50,460 nt of DNA from an uncultured Lachnospiraceae bacterium (GCA_949948715.1 CATLGW010000017.1:1-50460), one strand, 5' to 3'; shown: positions 1 to 9,020, numbered from the stretch's first letter. The notes: generated by a model from the letters alone, not told the origin. A program made the numbers and translations.

Positions 1-214
1 CTCCCAGTACCGATTCCTGCAGGACAATCTCCGTCTGTCGGGCATTGCCGGACATTGTCCTGGGCACTGTTCGGACAGATGCTGTTTTTTATTCTGTTCC
101 GCATCTGTCCTCCCAGTACCGATTCCTGCAGGACAATCTCCGTCTGCCGGACATTGCCGGATATTGTCCTGGGCACTGTTCGGACAGATGCTGTTTTTTA
201 TTCTGTTCCGCATC
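1..214. repeat. 109-bp direct tandem duplication (two copies, left copy at the window edge)
   Basis: Positions 1-105 recur at 110-214 with three substitutions, a period of 109 bp; the copies diverge after the shared GCATC. The right copy contains the last codons and the stop of the minus-strand NUDIX gene, so the left copy carries a duplicate of that gene's 3' end. Because the first copy begins at base 1, further copies may lie outside the window. Inside each copy a short CATTGCCGGA-type element is itself repeated. No coding function is evident. Confidence 0.9.
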
Positions 215-614
215 CCATCCGGGCAAAAAGTTTCGGCGTGATTGCCGGGTAGGTCAGATTTTCCGGCAGACGGTCAAAGAGCCGCACCTCCGCCATCTCA
301 CTGTTCGGCAGCTCCGAAAGACTCCCGATATCTGCCACAAAAACCACGCCGCCCGAACCGTTCCCTTTTTCCTCATCCCCAGCCCAATAGTCGCACAGAG
401 GCTCTATGGTAAACTCCACCGCTCCGGACTCCTCATACAGTTCTCTCTTTGCGGCCTCCAGGGGCGTCTCCCCCTGTTCGATATGTCCCCCCTGGGTTTC
501 CCAGGTGCTCCGCTCTCTGTGCCTGCTTAAAAGGATCTTTCCACGGTACAGGGAGAGCACCACCACAAATTTGTACTGCCGCAATTCATTTAACTCATAT
601 ATTCTGCAGACCAT
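198..614 (-). CDS. NUDIX hydrolase
   Basis: A 138-residue NUDIX-fold hydrolase, expected to cleave a nucleoside diphosphate linked to another moiety (X). A complete Nudix box is visible around residues 43-66: G, five residues, E, seven residues, then RELYEESG, which supplies the metal-binding glutamates. An aromatic core (WETQGGHIEQGE) precedes it. The protein is single-domain and cytosolic, and its length is normal for the family. The ATG at 614 fits the family start. The stop codon lies inside the right copy of the 109-bp tandem repeat, so the duplication abuts or was generated from the end of this gene. Substrate cannot be told from sequence; mutT-like or ADP-ribose-type roles are both possible. 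Confidence 0.9.
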   Translation of the reverse strand: MVCRIYELNELRQYKFVVVLSLYRGKILLSRHRERSTWETQGGHIEQGETPLEAAKRELYEESGAVEFTIEPLCDYWAGDEEKGNGSGGVVFVADIGSLSELPNSEMAEVRLFDRLPENLTYPAITPKLFARMGCGTE

Positions 615-701
615 TCCTGCTCCCTCCCGTAGAATATTCTGCCAACCCCTTACCCCCTTCGAAGGGCAATCAGGCGAAAGGTATCACCACACGATATCCC
701 C

Positions 702-1613
702 TTATCCTCCCAGCCGGTCATCAGCCACCCCTGCCCCCTTCCTGTAGTCCCCGCGCACAAAGGGGTACTCTCTGCCCTCCTTCACAAGAAGACCGTACTT
801 TTCCGGATGCCGGTAGGCATTGCCGTGTACTTCCGCCTCCCGGTATCTGCGCAGCGTCTCCCTGTCCAGCACGGCCATATAAATCCCCTCCTCCTCCCCC
901 GCTTCCAGAATACAGGTATCCCTGGATTGGGAAAGCTCCGGAAGATAGGCCACCCCATCAAATACGGTGGAATGTCCGTTGCAGTCAGGCACACTGTCTG
1001 GATAATTGCAGGTAGCGACGGCCAGCATATTTTCATAGGCTCTGCCCCGAAGCTGCGACAGGCGGTTGATCTCCATGGGACAGGCATTGGGCGTCAGAAT
1101 CAACTCCGCCCCCTTAAGCATTAGAATCCGAGCGCTCTCCGGAAATTCCCTGTCATAGCAGATCATGGATCCCACCCTCAGACTCCCTGCGGCCGTGTCC
1201 AGCTCCTCCACAAAAAACTCCTCCCCCGGCTCCAGTCGGCTCTCATCCCCAAAGTCACAGGTATGGACCTTGGCGTAAGTGTACAGAGACCGCCCCCATC
1301 TGTCAAACAGACAGACCGAGTTTCTGGGACGGGGCTCATAAGCCTCCAGAAAAGTGATACCCACGGCCATCTCAAGCTCTCCTGCCAGTTCCCCGAAGGC
1401 TTTCACAAACCGGCTTTCCCTTGAGACCGCCATGGCCCTCAGTTCCTCCTCATTTTCCGGAATCTGATAGCCGCTGCTCCACATCTCCGGGAACAGCGCG
1501 ATATCGGCGCCCCTGCGCCTGGCCTCCCTGCAATATTCCATTCCCTTTTCCAGATTACCCGCAAGGGTCCCCGTAGGCGTGATCTGTAAAAGCGCAATTT
1601 TTAACTTGTTCAT
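702..1613 (-). CDS. Carbon-nitrogen hydrolase (nitrilase superfamily)
   Basis: A 303-residue amidase of the nitrilase superfamily, which hydrolyses a C-N bond (amide, carbamoyl or similar) in a small metabolite. The Glu-Lys-Cys triad is readable: E in LFPEMW near residue 43, K in AKVHTCDF near 115, and C in MICYDREFPE near 153. The superfamily's closing region GNAYRHPEKYG is also present. I place the start at the ATG at 1613, not the upstream codon at 1625, because GGAGG lies seven bases before 1613. The gene runs away from the divergent XRE regulator at 1785, about 170 bp off. Substrate is not evident; beta-ureidopropionase-like or omega-amidase-like activity would be compatible. Confidence 0.88.
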   Translation of the reverse strand: MNKLKIALLQITPTGTLAGNLEKGMEYCREARRRGADIALFPEMWSSGYQIPENEEELRAMAVSRESRFVKAFGELAGELEMAVGITFLEAYEPRPRNSVCLFDRWGRSLYTYAKVHTCDFGDESRLEPGEEFFVEELDTAAGSLRVGSMICYDREFPESARILMLKGAELILTPNACPMEINRLSQLRGRAYENMLAVATCNYPDSVPDCNGHSTVFDGVAYLPELSQSRDTCILEAGEEEGIYMAVLDRETLRRYREAEVHGNAYRHPEKYGLLVKEGREYPFVRGDYRKGAGVADDRLGG

Positions 1614-1723
1614 TTCAACCTCCATTTCACAGTTTTGCCGTGACTCGAATCAAGGTGAAGAATGCCATCCTGCCCTCAAAACGTTTGAAATCCCACGTGT
1701 TTTCCCACTCTACCGCCAGTCGG

Positions 1724-1752
1724 TTGCCTTTTTCAGGGAAAGTCGTTAGAAT
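1724..1752 (+). promoter_or_regulatory. Sigma-A type promoter for the XRE/membrane regulator
   Basis: TTGCCT at 1724-1729 and TAGAAT at 1747-1752 are separated by 17 bp and sit 33 bp before the start codon at 1785. An AGGTGG ribosome site follows at about 1775. Confidence 0.6.
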
Positions 1753-1784
1753 AAAGCTAATCAAAGACGAAAGCAGGTGGCAAT

Positions 1785-2960
1785 ATGTTTGAAATTGACA
1801 AAAATTCCTTCGGAGAATTCCTGACACAGCAGCGAAAAGCCAAAGGTTACACGCAAAAGGAACTGGCCGACAAATTGTACGTTTCGGATAAGGCTGTAAG
1901 CAAATGGGAGCGCGCGCAGAGTATGCCCGACATCTCCCTGCTGATGCCGCTGGCCGAACTGTTGGATGTCTCCGTCACGGAGCTTTTGGAGGGCCGAAAG
2001 CTGGACGCCTCCTCCGGGCTGGACGCCTCCCAGGTGGAAGCGATTGTAAAGAAGGCCCTGTCCCTCTCCGAGGACACGCCGGAAAAGAAAAAGGCAAGAC
2101 TGAAAAAACATGCCGCCATTTTCGGCGGCTGCGTCCTGCTCACCCTCCTGGAGTTCGTCGTGGGACTGTGGTGCCTGCACAGGCTGGGAATCACATTTCT
2201 CAATACCAGTCTGCTCACGCTGGAATGCTTGAGCTTTGGATTCGGCATTTACTTCTGGTTTTTTATGAGAGAAAAACTCCCCGCCTACTATGACGAGAAC
2301 AAAATCAACGCCTTCAGCGACGGCTTCTTCCGCATGAACGTCCCGGGACTGTACTTTAACAACAGCAATTGGCTTCCCATTGTAAAGTACCTGCGGGCAT
2401 GGTCTGCGGTGTCCCTGCTGCTGCTTCCCCTGCCCTGCTTTGTCCTCTCCGCCAAGGTTTTCGGCTCCTGGTGGGTCTTTGTCCTGCTGCCGGTCTTTCT
2501 CCTCAGTCTGTTTGCTCCGGTATACTTCATAGGGAAGAAATATGAAGACGGAGGGAAGTCGTCCTCCCAAAAGAGAAGCTGGCTGCCGGCTCTGGCGCTT
2601 GTCCTCCTGATGCTGGCATTTCCCATAGGCCTGAACTTCCTCGGAGTATCCTCCCGCTCCGTTACCAGGATAAACTATACCGGCAACGCAGGCCTTCGGA
2701 CATGGTCTGCCCGCTACAGCAGACTGGACGGGGTTATGTCCAAAAGACTTTATCCCGAATCCGACGCCACGGATTATGTCATCGAGGTGGACACGGAGGC
2801 GGGAAGCCTTACCATAGAGTTAAGGGACAGCTCTGGCAGTATCGTCTTCTCCGGGGAGGAACTGCAGTCCGGCTCCTACCCGGTAACCCTCACGGGGACC
2901 TCCCGGGTTATCATCACGGCAAAGGACCATACAGGGGGCTTTGCCATAAAACCCCAATAG
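1785..2960 (+). CDS. XRE-family regulator with multi-pass membrane domain
   Basis: A 391-residue protein joining a cytosolic DNA-binding domain to a membrane region. Residues about 9-65 form a Cro/C1-type helix-turn-helix (YTQKELADKLYVSDKAVSKWE), and a linker with a KKKARLKKH basic cluster precedes the first membrane segment near residue 107. About five hydrophobic segments follow (roughly 107-130, 137-162, 205-225, 230-250 and 268-288). A C-terminal extracytoplasmic domain of about 100 residues, with SLTIELRDSSGSIVFSGE, looks beta-rich. This HTH-plus-membrane layout is common in Clostridia and is taken to link a surface or membrane signal to transcription; the ligand and targets are unknown. 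It has its own promoter and is divergent from the nitrilase gene. Confidence 0.85.
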   Translation: MFEIDKNSFGEFLTQQRKAKGYTQKELADKLYVSDKAVSKWERAQSMPDISLLMPLAELLDVSVTELLEGRKLDASSGLDASQVEAIVKKALSLSEDTPEKKKARLKKHAAIFGGCVLLTLLEFVVGLWCLHRLGITFLNTSLLTLECLSFGFGIYFWFFMREKLPAYYDENKINAFSDGFFRMNVPGLYFNNSNWLPIVKYLRAWSAVSLLLLPLPCFVLSAKVFGSWWVFVLLPVFLLSLFAPVYFIGKKYEDGGKSSSQKRSWLPALALVLLMLAFPIGLNFLGVSSRSVTRINYTGNAGLRTWSARYSRLDGVMSKRLYPESDATDYVIEVDTEAGSLTIELRDSSGSIVFSGEELQSGSYPVTLTGTSRVIITAKDHTGGFAIKPQ

Positions 2961-2976
2961 CCCTCCCCGTCTTCAT

Positions 2977-3579
2977 TTACAGGGGCTTAAAATCGCTTGC
3001 CGGATGCTTGCACCAGGGACAGACGAAGTCCTCCGGCAGGGCGTCCCCCTCATATATGTATCCGCACACGGTGCAGACAAAGCCCTTCTTAGTGCCCTCC
3101 GGCTTGGGCGCGGTCTTAATGTTTTTCTGATAATAGCCGTAGGTCACGGATTCTGTGTCGGACAAAACCGCCGCCTCCGTCACATCGGCCAAAAACAGAG
3201 TGTGGGTTCCCAGATCCGTGGCGGAAACCACCTTTGCCGACAAATAGGCGTTGCACTCCTCCGGCAGATAAACAATACCGTTCTCCGCCCGGTTAAAGGA
3301 GATACGCTCCAGCTTATCCGTCTCCCTGCCGCTCTGAAATCCCCAATGTTTATAGGTGTCAAATTTGGATTGCGTGGTAAGTATGGACACATTAAACTCC
3401 CCGGTTCTCTGAATCATATCGTGGGTGTAATTCTGCTTATTCACAGCCACCGTGATCCGATTCGGCTCCGTAGTGACCTGAGTCACAGTGTTCACAATAC
3501 ATCCGTTGTCCTTCTCCCCCTCCCTTGCCGTCAGGATAAAAAGCCCGTAGGTAAGGTTAAACATCGCTTTCTTGTCCAT
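2977..3579 (-). CDS. Flavin reductase-like / rubredoxin fusion protein (flavoredoxin-type)
   Basis: A 200-residue redox protein. Residues 1 to about 150 match the FMN-binding flavin reductase/flavoredoxin fold (start MDKKAMFNLTYGLFILTA, then NGCIVNTVTQVT). Residues about 163-200 are a short rubredoxin with CTVCGYIYEGD and FVCPWCK, giving the four iron-binding cysteines; the central loop of classical rubredoxin is shortened. Such fusions pass electrons from NAD(P)H through flavin to the iron centre, often in oxygen or nitric oxide detoxification in anaerobes. The start is the ATG at 3579, which has GGAGG just upstream; an in-frame extension to 3615 lacks such a site. Partner proteins (flavodiiron protein, rubrerythrin) are not in the window. 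Confidence 0.88.
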   Translation of the reverse strand: MDKKAMFNLTYGLFILTAREGEKDNGCIVNTVTQVTTEPNRITVAVNKQNYTHDMIQRTGEFNVSILTTQSKFDTYKHWGFQSGRETDKLERISFNRAENGIVYLPEECNAYLSAKVVSATDLGTHTLFLADVTEAAVLSDTESVTYGYYQKNIKTAPKPEGTKKGFVCTVCGYIYEGDALPEDFVCPWCKHPASDFKPL

Positions 3580-3756
3580 TTTTCCTCCATTCTGTGGAGT
3601 CGCAACGCGCCCCATTCAGTGTTGTTTTGGGGCCGGTCTGTTTCACCGCGCCCGCTTCGGATATGGGTTCATTATACTACATTGCCGTAATATATTCCAT
3701 CTATTTTTGATCCCCCTTGTAACATCGTCCGACACCTTTGGCCCGCCGGCACAACA

Positions 3757-3793
3757 CAGGGCAGATAAGCCCCAAAACCGCTTATCTGCCCTG
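3757..3793 (-). terminator. Perfect 14-bp hairpin after the MBG surface-protein gene
   Basis: CAGGGCAGATAAGC at 3757-3770 pairs perfectly with 3780-3793 across a 9-nt loop. It begins 38 bp past the stop of the 3831-8189 gene. No U-tract follows on the minus strand, so it may be a factor-assisted terminator or a transcript-stabilising stem rather than a textbook terminator. Confidence 0.5.
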
Positions 3794-3830
3794 CACATTT
3801 CTCTATTCGGTTACCTGCAAAAAGATCTCA

Positions 3831-6800
3831 TTAGCGCACCCGCCGCTTCCGCCACGCATACGCCGCCAGGCCTAAGGGCAGTACAACTGCAATGGGCCAA
3901 ACCGTCAGACTCCCGTCCTCCGTCTTAGGGCTCTTAACCCCCGAAGCTGCGGGAGGCGCGCTCACTGCAGCGTCATCCTCGTCCTCATCATCCTCGGCTC
4001 TGGCATTGCCCAGAGTTCCGGCTGCGGTCCAGGCCACGGAGACGGGCGACAGGCCGTTTACCTTGAAGCTGATGCCCTCCGCCGTCTTAGTCACCGCGGG
4101 AGACTCCGTCTCCCCTGCTCTGTGGCCGTTCACATCCTCCGTAAAGAGATGGCACACCACAAAGTCATGACTGTCCTGCCCGGTTCCCGCGGGATAGGGC
4201 AGGGTCACCGTCAGACCCTTGGCCGGGAAATTCTGCTTGGCTGCCGGCTGCCAACCTCCTCCGTTTACACTCACAAACAAACTCACATCATAGACTGCGG
4301 TGTTCTCCCTGGGAATGCTGATGAGCTGACCCTGCACGGTCTGTACCGTCTGCACATTCAGCGTCATCTGCTCCGCAATCTTCGCCGGGGTGTTCAGACT
4401 CTCTACGTTCTTAAACGCCTGAGGCACCTGGGAGATGCCGTACTCCATTGTCACACTGTACTTCAGGGCCGTGGTGGACTCCGGAATGGAAGCCATATCC
4501 CCCTTCACCGCATTGATTCTTCCGGTGATGGAAGGCAGCGCGGAGGGCATGGTGTAATTCTCTGCCCTTGCTCCCAAAAGCTCCGCCGTCTTTCCGCCGT
4601 CCTTCCAGGCCAAAGTCACATTCTGCTCTCCCGCGGTCACATTCGCGTAGGTTCCCGTCAAAAGCTCTGCCGGGCAGCTATATACCGCTTCAGCCTTATC
4701 CGAATCCAAAATGCCGGCCACCCTCAACTCTCCGTACAGGCTTGCTCTCCCGTTCGCCACAGTGCCCTCCCGGTCCACCGCGGACAATCCGCTTACATCC
4801 CAGGTCAGGGCCTTGGGTGAAACCGTCAGCTCACATACCGCCGACGCCGCCATATAATCTGCCGTCTCGGAAGCGTTCACTGCAATTACCGTGCTGCCCG
4901 CCTTCAGAATGTGCACCCTGCCTTTGGCATCCACCGTAGCCACGGCGGGATTACTGCTGGTAAAGGTAAGGCTGCTGCCGGGCGCGGCGTTCACCACTGC
5001 CGCCGTGAAATCCGCGTCCCCGTACACCTTCCGGGAAATCGCCTCCCGGAATCCGAAACCGGTCTGCTCCAGCTTGTCGGACACGGTGACGGTGAGGGTC
5101 AGGTCAAATCCGTGGTAATTTAAGGTCTCCGTCACGGGCACTGTAATTACTGCGGATTTCCCTACCTTTGCCTTATCGTTGACCAGCTTATAGGACAGCG
5201 CCGTCCCGCTCAGGGAAGGTGTACCGTCCAGAATGCCGTCGCTGTCCGTCACAGTCATAGCGCCCAGCCTGTACCCCTCCGGAAGCAGGGATGCCAGATC
5301 ATACGTCCCCGTATTTCCGTATCTTGCGGCGGTGGCAGCCGTCCGTGCGCCCGGATAGCTCACTCTGCTGATGACAAAGCTTACTTCCACCGGAGTCCAG
5401 GTATAATTGCCGCCGGCCTTGGGACTCACCGTCACCTTCGCCGTACCTGCATTGACATTGTTACTTGCAACCACATCATAAAGTGCCGCATCCAGAATCT
5501 CGGAGCCGTTTTTCACCGTCACATCGGGCACAATGGGGCTGCCCGTATAGCTGTAAGCCCCCGCAACCTCCGCCGTGGGAGTGATGGTCTTGGGTGTGAT
5601 GGCACAGGGAACCGCCACACTGGTCGCAGTCAGAGTATAATTCTCCGCTCCCGTCCCGCTTAAGGTAAGGGGAAGGCTCATCTGTGTCTGTCCTCCCACA
5701 TTGGGATCCGTGTATGCCACAGGTGCAGCCGTCACGCTGACGCCGGTGTCCCCGGGCAGAATACCGCTCACGCCGAGGGCTCCGGACGCTGTCCCTGCCG
5801 ACGTAGTACCGTCATATTCCTTGGTCACCTGATAGGTTCCCGCCGTAACGGTGACACTTCTCTTCGCCACATTCACCGTGCCGCCGCAGACAGTCACATT
5901 CTCGTATTTCTTTCCGCCCACAGTTCCGTTATACAGCACGGAAAAGGGAATATTATTTCCGGCGTCGGGACTGCCGGTCACATCCAGGGTAAAGTTGCTG
6001 GGATCACTGTCCTCCCCGTTTCCCGCCCGGGCCGTAATACCCGCAACGGTCACAATGTCCGTCCAGGCATCGCCGTAAACCGGGTTGGCCTTTACCGTCA
6101 CGCCGTTCCCCACAGCCGCCGGGGCAGTGCCCGCCACGAACTCGATATCCTTCACCGTGAAAGAAATTTTTCCGGTCACAGGACCCTGATAATTGCCGCC
6201 GGCAGGAGTAAAGGAGTAGTCGATTTCTCCCTTCGTATCCATAGGAAGCGCCTTCAGCTTATCCGTGAGCTGTGCGTAGGTTGCGCCTGTCAGATCGCTG
6301 TAGCTATAGGTAAGGGTTCCCGCTACCTTTTCATTCTTTGCGCCCGTAAACACGGGCTCAATGATCCGTCCCACGCCCTGCAGCACCGTCTGGACCGCCG
6401 TCACCTCCACCGCGCACGCCGCGGGAGTGATGGTCAGCTTGGCAGCGCCGCCCAAGGTGACGTCATAGTTAGGATTCTTCTCCCCTGCCAGAGTTCCCAG
6501 GGTAATATTGTAGGAGCCTACGTCCTCCCCCGCCTCTCTCGCCAGCGTTCCGGACAGGGGATAGCCTGCCACAACGCCGGAGGCGGTGTAGGTCAGCTCG
6601 GGATCCGCCTGGCCATACTCCTTGGTCTGGTTCCCCGGGGTAACGGTCACGGCCTTTTTGTCCACCGTCACGGAAACCTTCGTATTATGCGCGGAGCCGT
6701 ATGCGGCCGTATCGACGGGAACAAACACCGCATCCAGCACTTTGGTTCCCGCCTCGCCGTAGGTCTTCACGCTGTCCGCCCATTTGAAGGAACCGGGAAC

Positions 6801-8189
6801 GGCCGTCGTCACGCCGTTGATTACCGTCGTGGCAGAGCCGGCGGTGGCTGCCCCGCCATTGAGCAGTTCGGCAGTTATCCCGTCGCCGAAGGTCACATGG
6901 GGCACCACCGGAGGGGTTACCGTCACCGTCGTCTTGGGCTGATAGCTGCTGCTCGCCAGAACCAGTACGTCTCCCCCCAGCAGGCCGGCCAGATCGCTGC
7001 CGGTGGCCGCAGTGTCGTATTTAAAAATGATTTTCCTGCCGTTGCAGGTGAAGGTATAGCCGTTGGTCACGTTCCCCACAGACGTTCCCGCCAAAAAGAG
7101 CTTGTCGGGCGCGCCGATGGTGCCGGCGTCACAGTTGGTCACATCCACCAGATAGTTCTTGCCCTCCAGGGTGACAATATTCCACATATGGCCGCCCTCT
7201 CCCGTTCCGCCGTTCATCGTACCGGTCACGGTATAGCACACGGTGCCGGCAGAAAAAGTGGACAGATCGCACAAATACTGGAAAGCCTTGCTGTAGCCCT
7301 CACAGACCACATTTGTGCTGGTATCGCCGTCAAACACGTAAATTAGCTGCCAGGGATCGCCGTAGGGCGTGGGAGTGCTGGCCGCGCTGTTATCATACTC
7401 TACCAGAGCGCAGATCTCCTGGCGGTAGGCCGCCAGCTTCTCGTAATCCGACTTGCCCTGATGCTTGTTTACAATCTCCTGAGCCTTCGAAGCCGCAGTC
7501 CTGGCGGCAACAACCTTGGCATTGTTCACCGTGTAGACATCCCCGCCCTGATAACCCTGGGCCACCTTAAAACTGAAGTTCATGGTCCAGATTCCCATGC
7601 TCCCGGAAATGCTCGCACTCCATCCTGCCGTTTTGTCGAACCAATAGAAGTCATAGGGGCAGTCCATGAGAAGATAATCTATCACCTCTGTTGCCGTTGC
7701 CTGCAGCGCCCCCAAATCGCCGGTCAGCCCCAACACCCTGATATTCTGCGCCGAGGTCTCCTGCCCGTTTGCGATCTTCTCGATGGCAGCCTTCAGGGCA
7801 ACATACATGGTTTTCCCGTTCCCGGTAAGGGTATTGCCCCCCACATTTCCAAAAAAGGAAATGTCCGAGTCAGCGCCGTAAAGCAACTGCTCCACATATC
7901 CCGCGAACAGCTCGTCATTGCCCGGCAGTTCCACCTGGGAGACATAACCTTCCACATCCGCCCCCCCGATCTGAACGCCCGAATTGCCCGCGCCGGCAGC
8001 ATCCTTTCTGTCTGTGTCCGCCGCCCCTGCGCCAGACCCCTGGTCTCCGTCCGACACGGTCATCCGTTCTTCCATGCTGCCGCTTCCCGCTGCTGCCGTC
8101 AGCGCCACATCCCTCACGCCGCCGTACACCAGCAGAGCCGTCAGCAGAAATGCCAGATACCTTTTACCTCTCTGCATCCAATTCTTCAT
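3831..8189 (-). CDS. Large secreted wall protein: transglutaminase-like domain, MBG/YDG repeats, sortase-like tail
   Basis: A 1452-residue exported protein. Residues 1-33 form a signal peptide with a basic start, a hydrophobic core and an AAA end. A transglutaminase-like cysteine-protease fold spans about 230-400, with a readable Cys-His-Asp triad: C296 (VVCEGYSKAF), H334 (GGHMWN) and D349 (LVDVTNCD). From about 430 to 1250 there are several immunoglobulin-like and MBG/YDG modules, marked by TPGNQTKEYGQADPELTYTA, VTKEYDGTTSAG and SSNPAVATVDAKG. The end has SPKTED at 1420-1425, a hydrophobic stretch and the charged tail WRKRRVR, a variant of the SPKTGD sorting signal of Clostridia. The fold supports protein crosslinking or peptide cleavage, but the substrate is unknown. 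AGGAG precedes the ATG, and a consensus promoter lies at 8262-8290. No sortase gene is in the window. Confidence 0.88.
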   Translation of the reverse strand: MKNWMQRGKRYLAFLLTALLVYGGVRDVALTAAAGSGSMEERMTVSDGDQGSGAGAADTDRKDAAGAGNSGVQIGGADVEGYVSQVELPGNDELFAGYVEQLLYGADSDISFFGNVGGNTLTGNGKTMYVALKAAIEKIANGQETSAQNIRVLGLTGDLGALQATATEVIDYLLMDCPYDFYWFDKTAGWSASISGSMGIWTMNFSFKVAQGYQGGDVYTVNNAKVVAARTAASKAQEIVNKHQGKSDYEKLAAYRQEICALVEYDNSAASTPTPYGDPWQLIYVFDGDTSTNVVCEGYSKAFQYLCDLSTFSAGTVCYTVTGTMNGGTGEGGHMWNIVTLEGKNYLVDVTNCDAGTIGAPDKLFLAGTSVGNVTNGYTFTCNGRKIIFKYDTAATGSDLAGLLGGDVLVLASSSYQPKTTVTVTPPVVPHVTFGDGITAELLNGGAATAGSATTVINGVTTAVPGSFKWADSVKTYGEAGTKVLDAVFVPVDTAAYGSAHNTKVSVTVDKKAVTVTPGNQTKEYGQADPELTYTASGVVAGYPLSGTLAREAGEDVGSYNITLGTLAGEKNPNYDVTLGGAAKLTITPAACAVEVTAVQTVLQGVGRIIEPVFTGAKNEKVAGTLTYSYSDLTGATYAQLTDKLKALPMDTKGEIDYSFTPAGGNYQGPVTGKISFTVKDIEFVAGTAPAAVGNGVTVKANPVYGDAWTDIVTVAGITARAGNGEDSDPSNFTLDVTGSPDAGNNIPFSVLYNGTVGGKKYENVTVCGGTVNVAKRSVTVTAGTYQVTKEYDGTTSAGTASGALGVSGILPGDTGVSVTAAPVAYTDPNVGGQTQMSLPLTLSGTGAENYTLTATSVAVPCAITPKTITPTAEVAGAYSYTGSPIVPDVTVKNGSEILDAALYDVVASNNVNAGTAKVTVSPKAGGNYTWTPVEVSFVISRVSYPGARTAATAARYGNTGTYDLASLLPEGYRLGAMTVTDSDGILDGTPSLSGTALSYKLVNDKAKVGKSAVITVPVTETLNYHGFDLTLTVTVSDKLEQTGFGFREAISRKVYGDADFTAAVVNAAPGSSLTFTSSNPAVATVDAKGRVHILKAGSTVIAVNASETADYMAASAVCELTVSPKALTWDVSGLSAVDREGTVANGRASLYGELRVAGILDSDKAEAVYSCPAELLTGTYANVTAGEQNVTLAWKDGGKTAELLGARAENYTMPSALPSITGRINAVKGDMASIPESTTALKYSVTMEYGISQVPQAFKNVESLNTPAKIAEQMTLNVQTVQTVQGQLISIPRENTAVYDVSLFVSVNGGGWQPAAKQNFPAKGLTVTLPYPAGTGQDSHDFVVCHLFTEDVNGHRAGETESPAVTKTAEGISFKVNGLSPVSVAWTAAGTLGNARAEDDEDEDDAAVSAPPAASGVKSPKTEDGSLTVWPIAVVLPLGLAAYAWRKRRVR

Positions 8190-8261
8190 AGCATCTCCTT
8201 TTCCTGTCTGTTTCTCATTGTCCTAACCGTTCGATATACGAAAATCTGGTTTTACGAATAG

Positions 8262-8290
8262 ATTATACTATACTTTTCCTCCCTTGTAAA
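8262..8290 (-). promoter_or_regulatory. Promoter of the MBG/transglutaminase wall-protein gene
   Basis: Read on the minus strand, TTTACA (8290-8285) and TATAAT (8267-8262) are 17 bp apart, with about 65 nt of leader before the ATG at 8189. Confidence 0.7.
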
Positions 8291-8301
8291 ATCTAAAGTA
8301 T

Positions 8302-8335
8302 AAAAAAGCTCAGAATTTAATTTCCAAGCTTTTTT
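8302..8335 (-). terminator. Intrinsic terminator of the lipoprotein gene
   Basis: On the minus strand a 14-bp stem (AAAAAAGCT... pairing with ...AGCTTTTTT) with a 6-nt loop ends in six T residues. Two of the pairs are G-U wobbles that form only in the minus-strand RNA, which fixes the orientation. It starts directly after the stop codon at 8337. Confidence 0.75.
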
Positions 8336-8336
8336 G

Positions 8337-8960
8337 CTAAAAATATTCATCCAGCAGGTCGTCATAGGAAGAGTGCAGCCGGATCCCCAGGAAGCCGCCG
8401 CTCTCGGGGGAAAGGGACTTTCCCCGCACCTCTTCCCCGCCGATATACCAATAGCCCTGCTCTCCCCGCTCAATATACCCCAGGAAATCGCAGGAGGCCT
8501 CTATGCCGTCATAGCACAGATAAATACTGCGGGAATCCGGAGTATTGTACACCTGGCAGGAGCGGACATTCCCCGGCTCTAACATCCCGGCGGGACTTCC
8601 CCGGGCCTCCGCCCTCAGATCGGAGAGAAACGACAGAAGCTTTTCGTCACGGCAAAACTCGCCCTCCAAAAATACCCCCGTCAATTCCCCATTCTCCGCC
8701 TCATATCCCTCGACGACGTACAGTTCCCCGAAGGAATCCAGCACAAATACGTGATCCGGGTCATTTTTTACACCATATACCTTTATCCCGTCGGCGGTAC
8801 TGCCAAACAGCTTGTCTTTGACGGCCTTTCCCCCAACGGCGATATAGCTCCTTCCGCCCAGCGCACAGACCTCTCCCCGCATCTCAACCTGTCCGCCGGC
8901 TGGCGAACACCCTGCCAAAAATATACTCAGACACAGTGTCAGTATGGCTGCTTTTCTCAT
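8337..8960 (-). CDS. Predicted lipoprotein of unknown function
   Basis: A 207-residue protein with a lipoprotein signal: MRKAAILTLCLSIFLAGCS, where LAGC is the lipobox and the Cys at about 17 would be lipidated. The mature part is beta-rich and acidic, with EGEFCRDEKLL and YWYIGGEEVRG. Five further cysteines may form disulfides (VRSCQVYN, YLCYDG, ASCDFLG among them). I do not recognise the family. The start at 8960 is chosen because GGGAG lies just upstream, whereas the ATG at 8972 has no such site. The gene sits between two giant surface-protein genes on the same strand, so an envelope role is likely by context only. A canonical terminator follows it. Confidence 0.75.
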   Translation of the reverse strand: MRKAAILTLCLSIFLAGCSPAGGQVEMRGEVCALGGRSYIAVGGKAVKDKLFGSTADGIKVYGVKNDPDHVFVLDSFGELYVVEGYEAENGELTGVFLEGEFCRDEKLLSFLSDLRAEARGSPAGMLEPGNVRSCQVYNTPDSRSIYLCYDGIEASCDFLGYIERGEQGYWYIGGEEVRGKSLSPESGGFLGIRLHSSYDDLLDEYF

Positions 8961-9020
8961 TTTTGCTCCCATCCGCGGGCTTTGGCACGCACAAAAATCA
9001 GGGTTCCCTCCCCCGTCTCA

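Noticed and set aside
449..1015. Long plus-strand reading frame opposite the NUDIX and nitrilase genes
   Set aside because: Its product is rich in Pro, Cys and Arg in the way antisense frames of GC-rich genes are, has no ribosome site and no family features.
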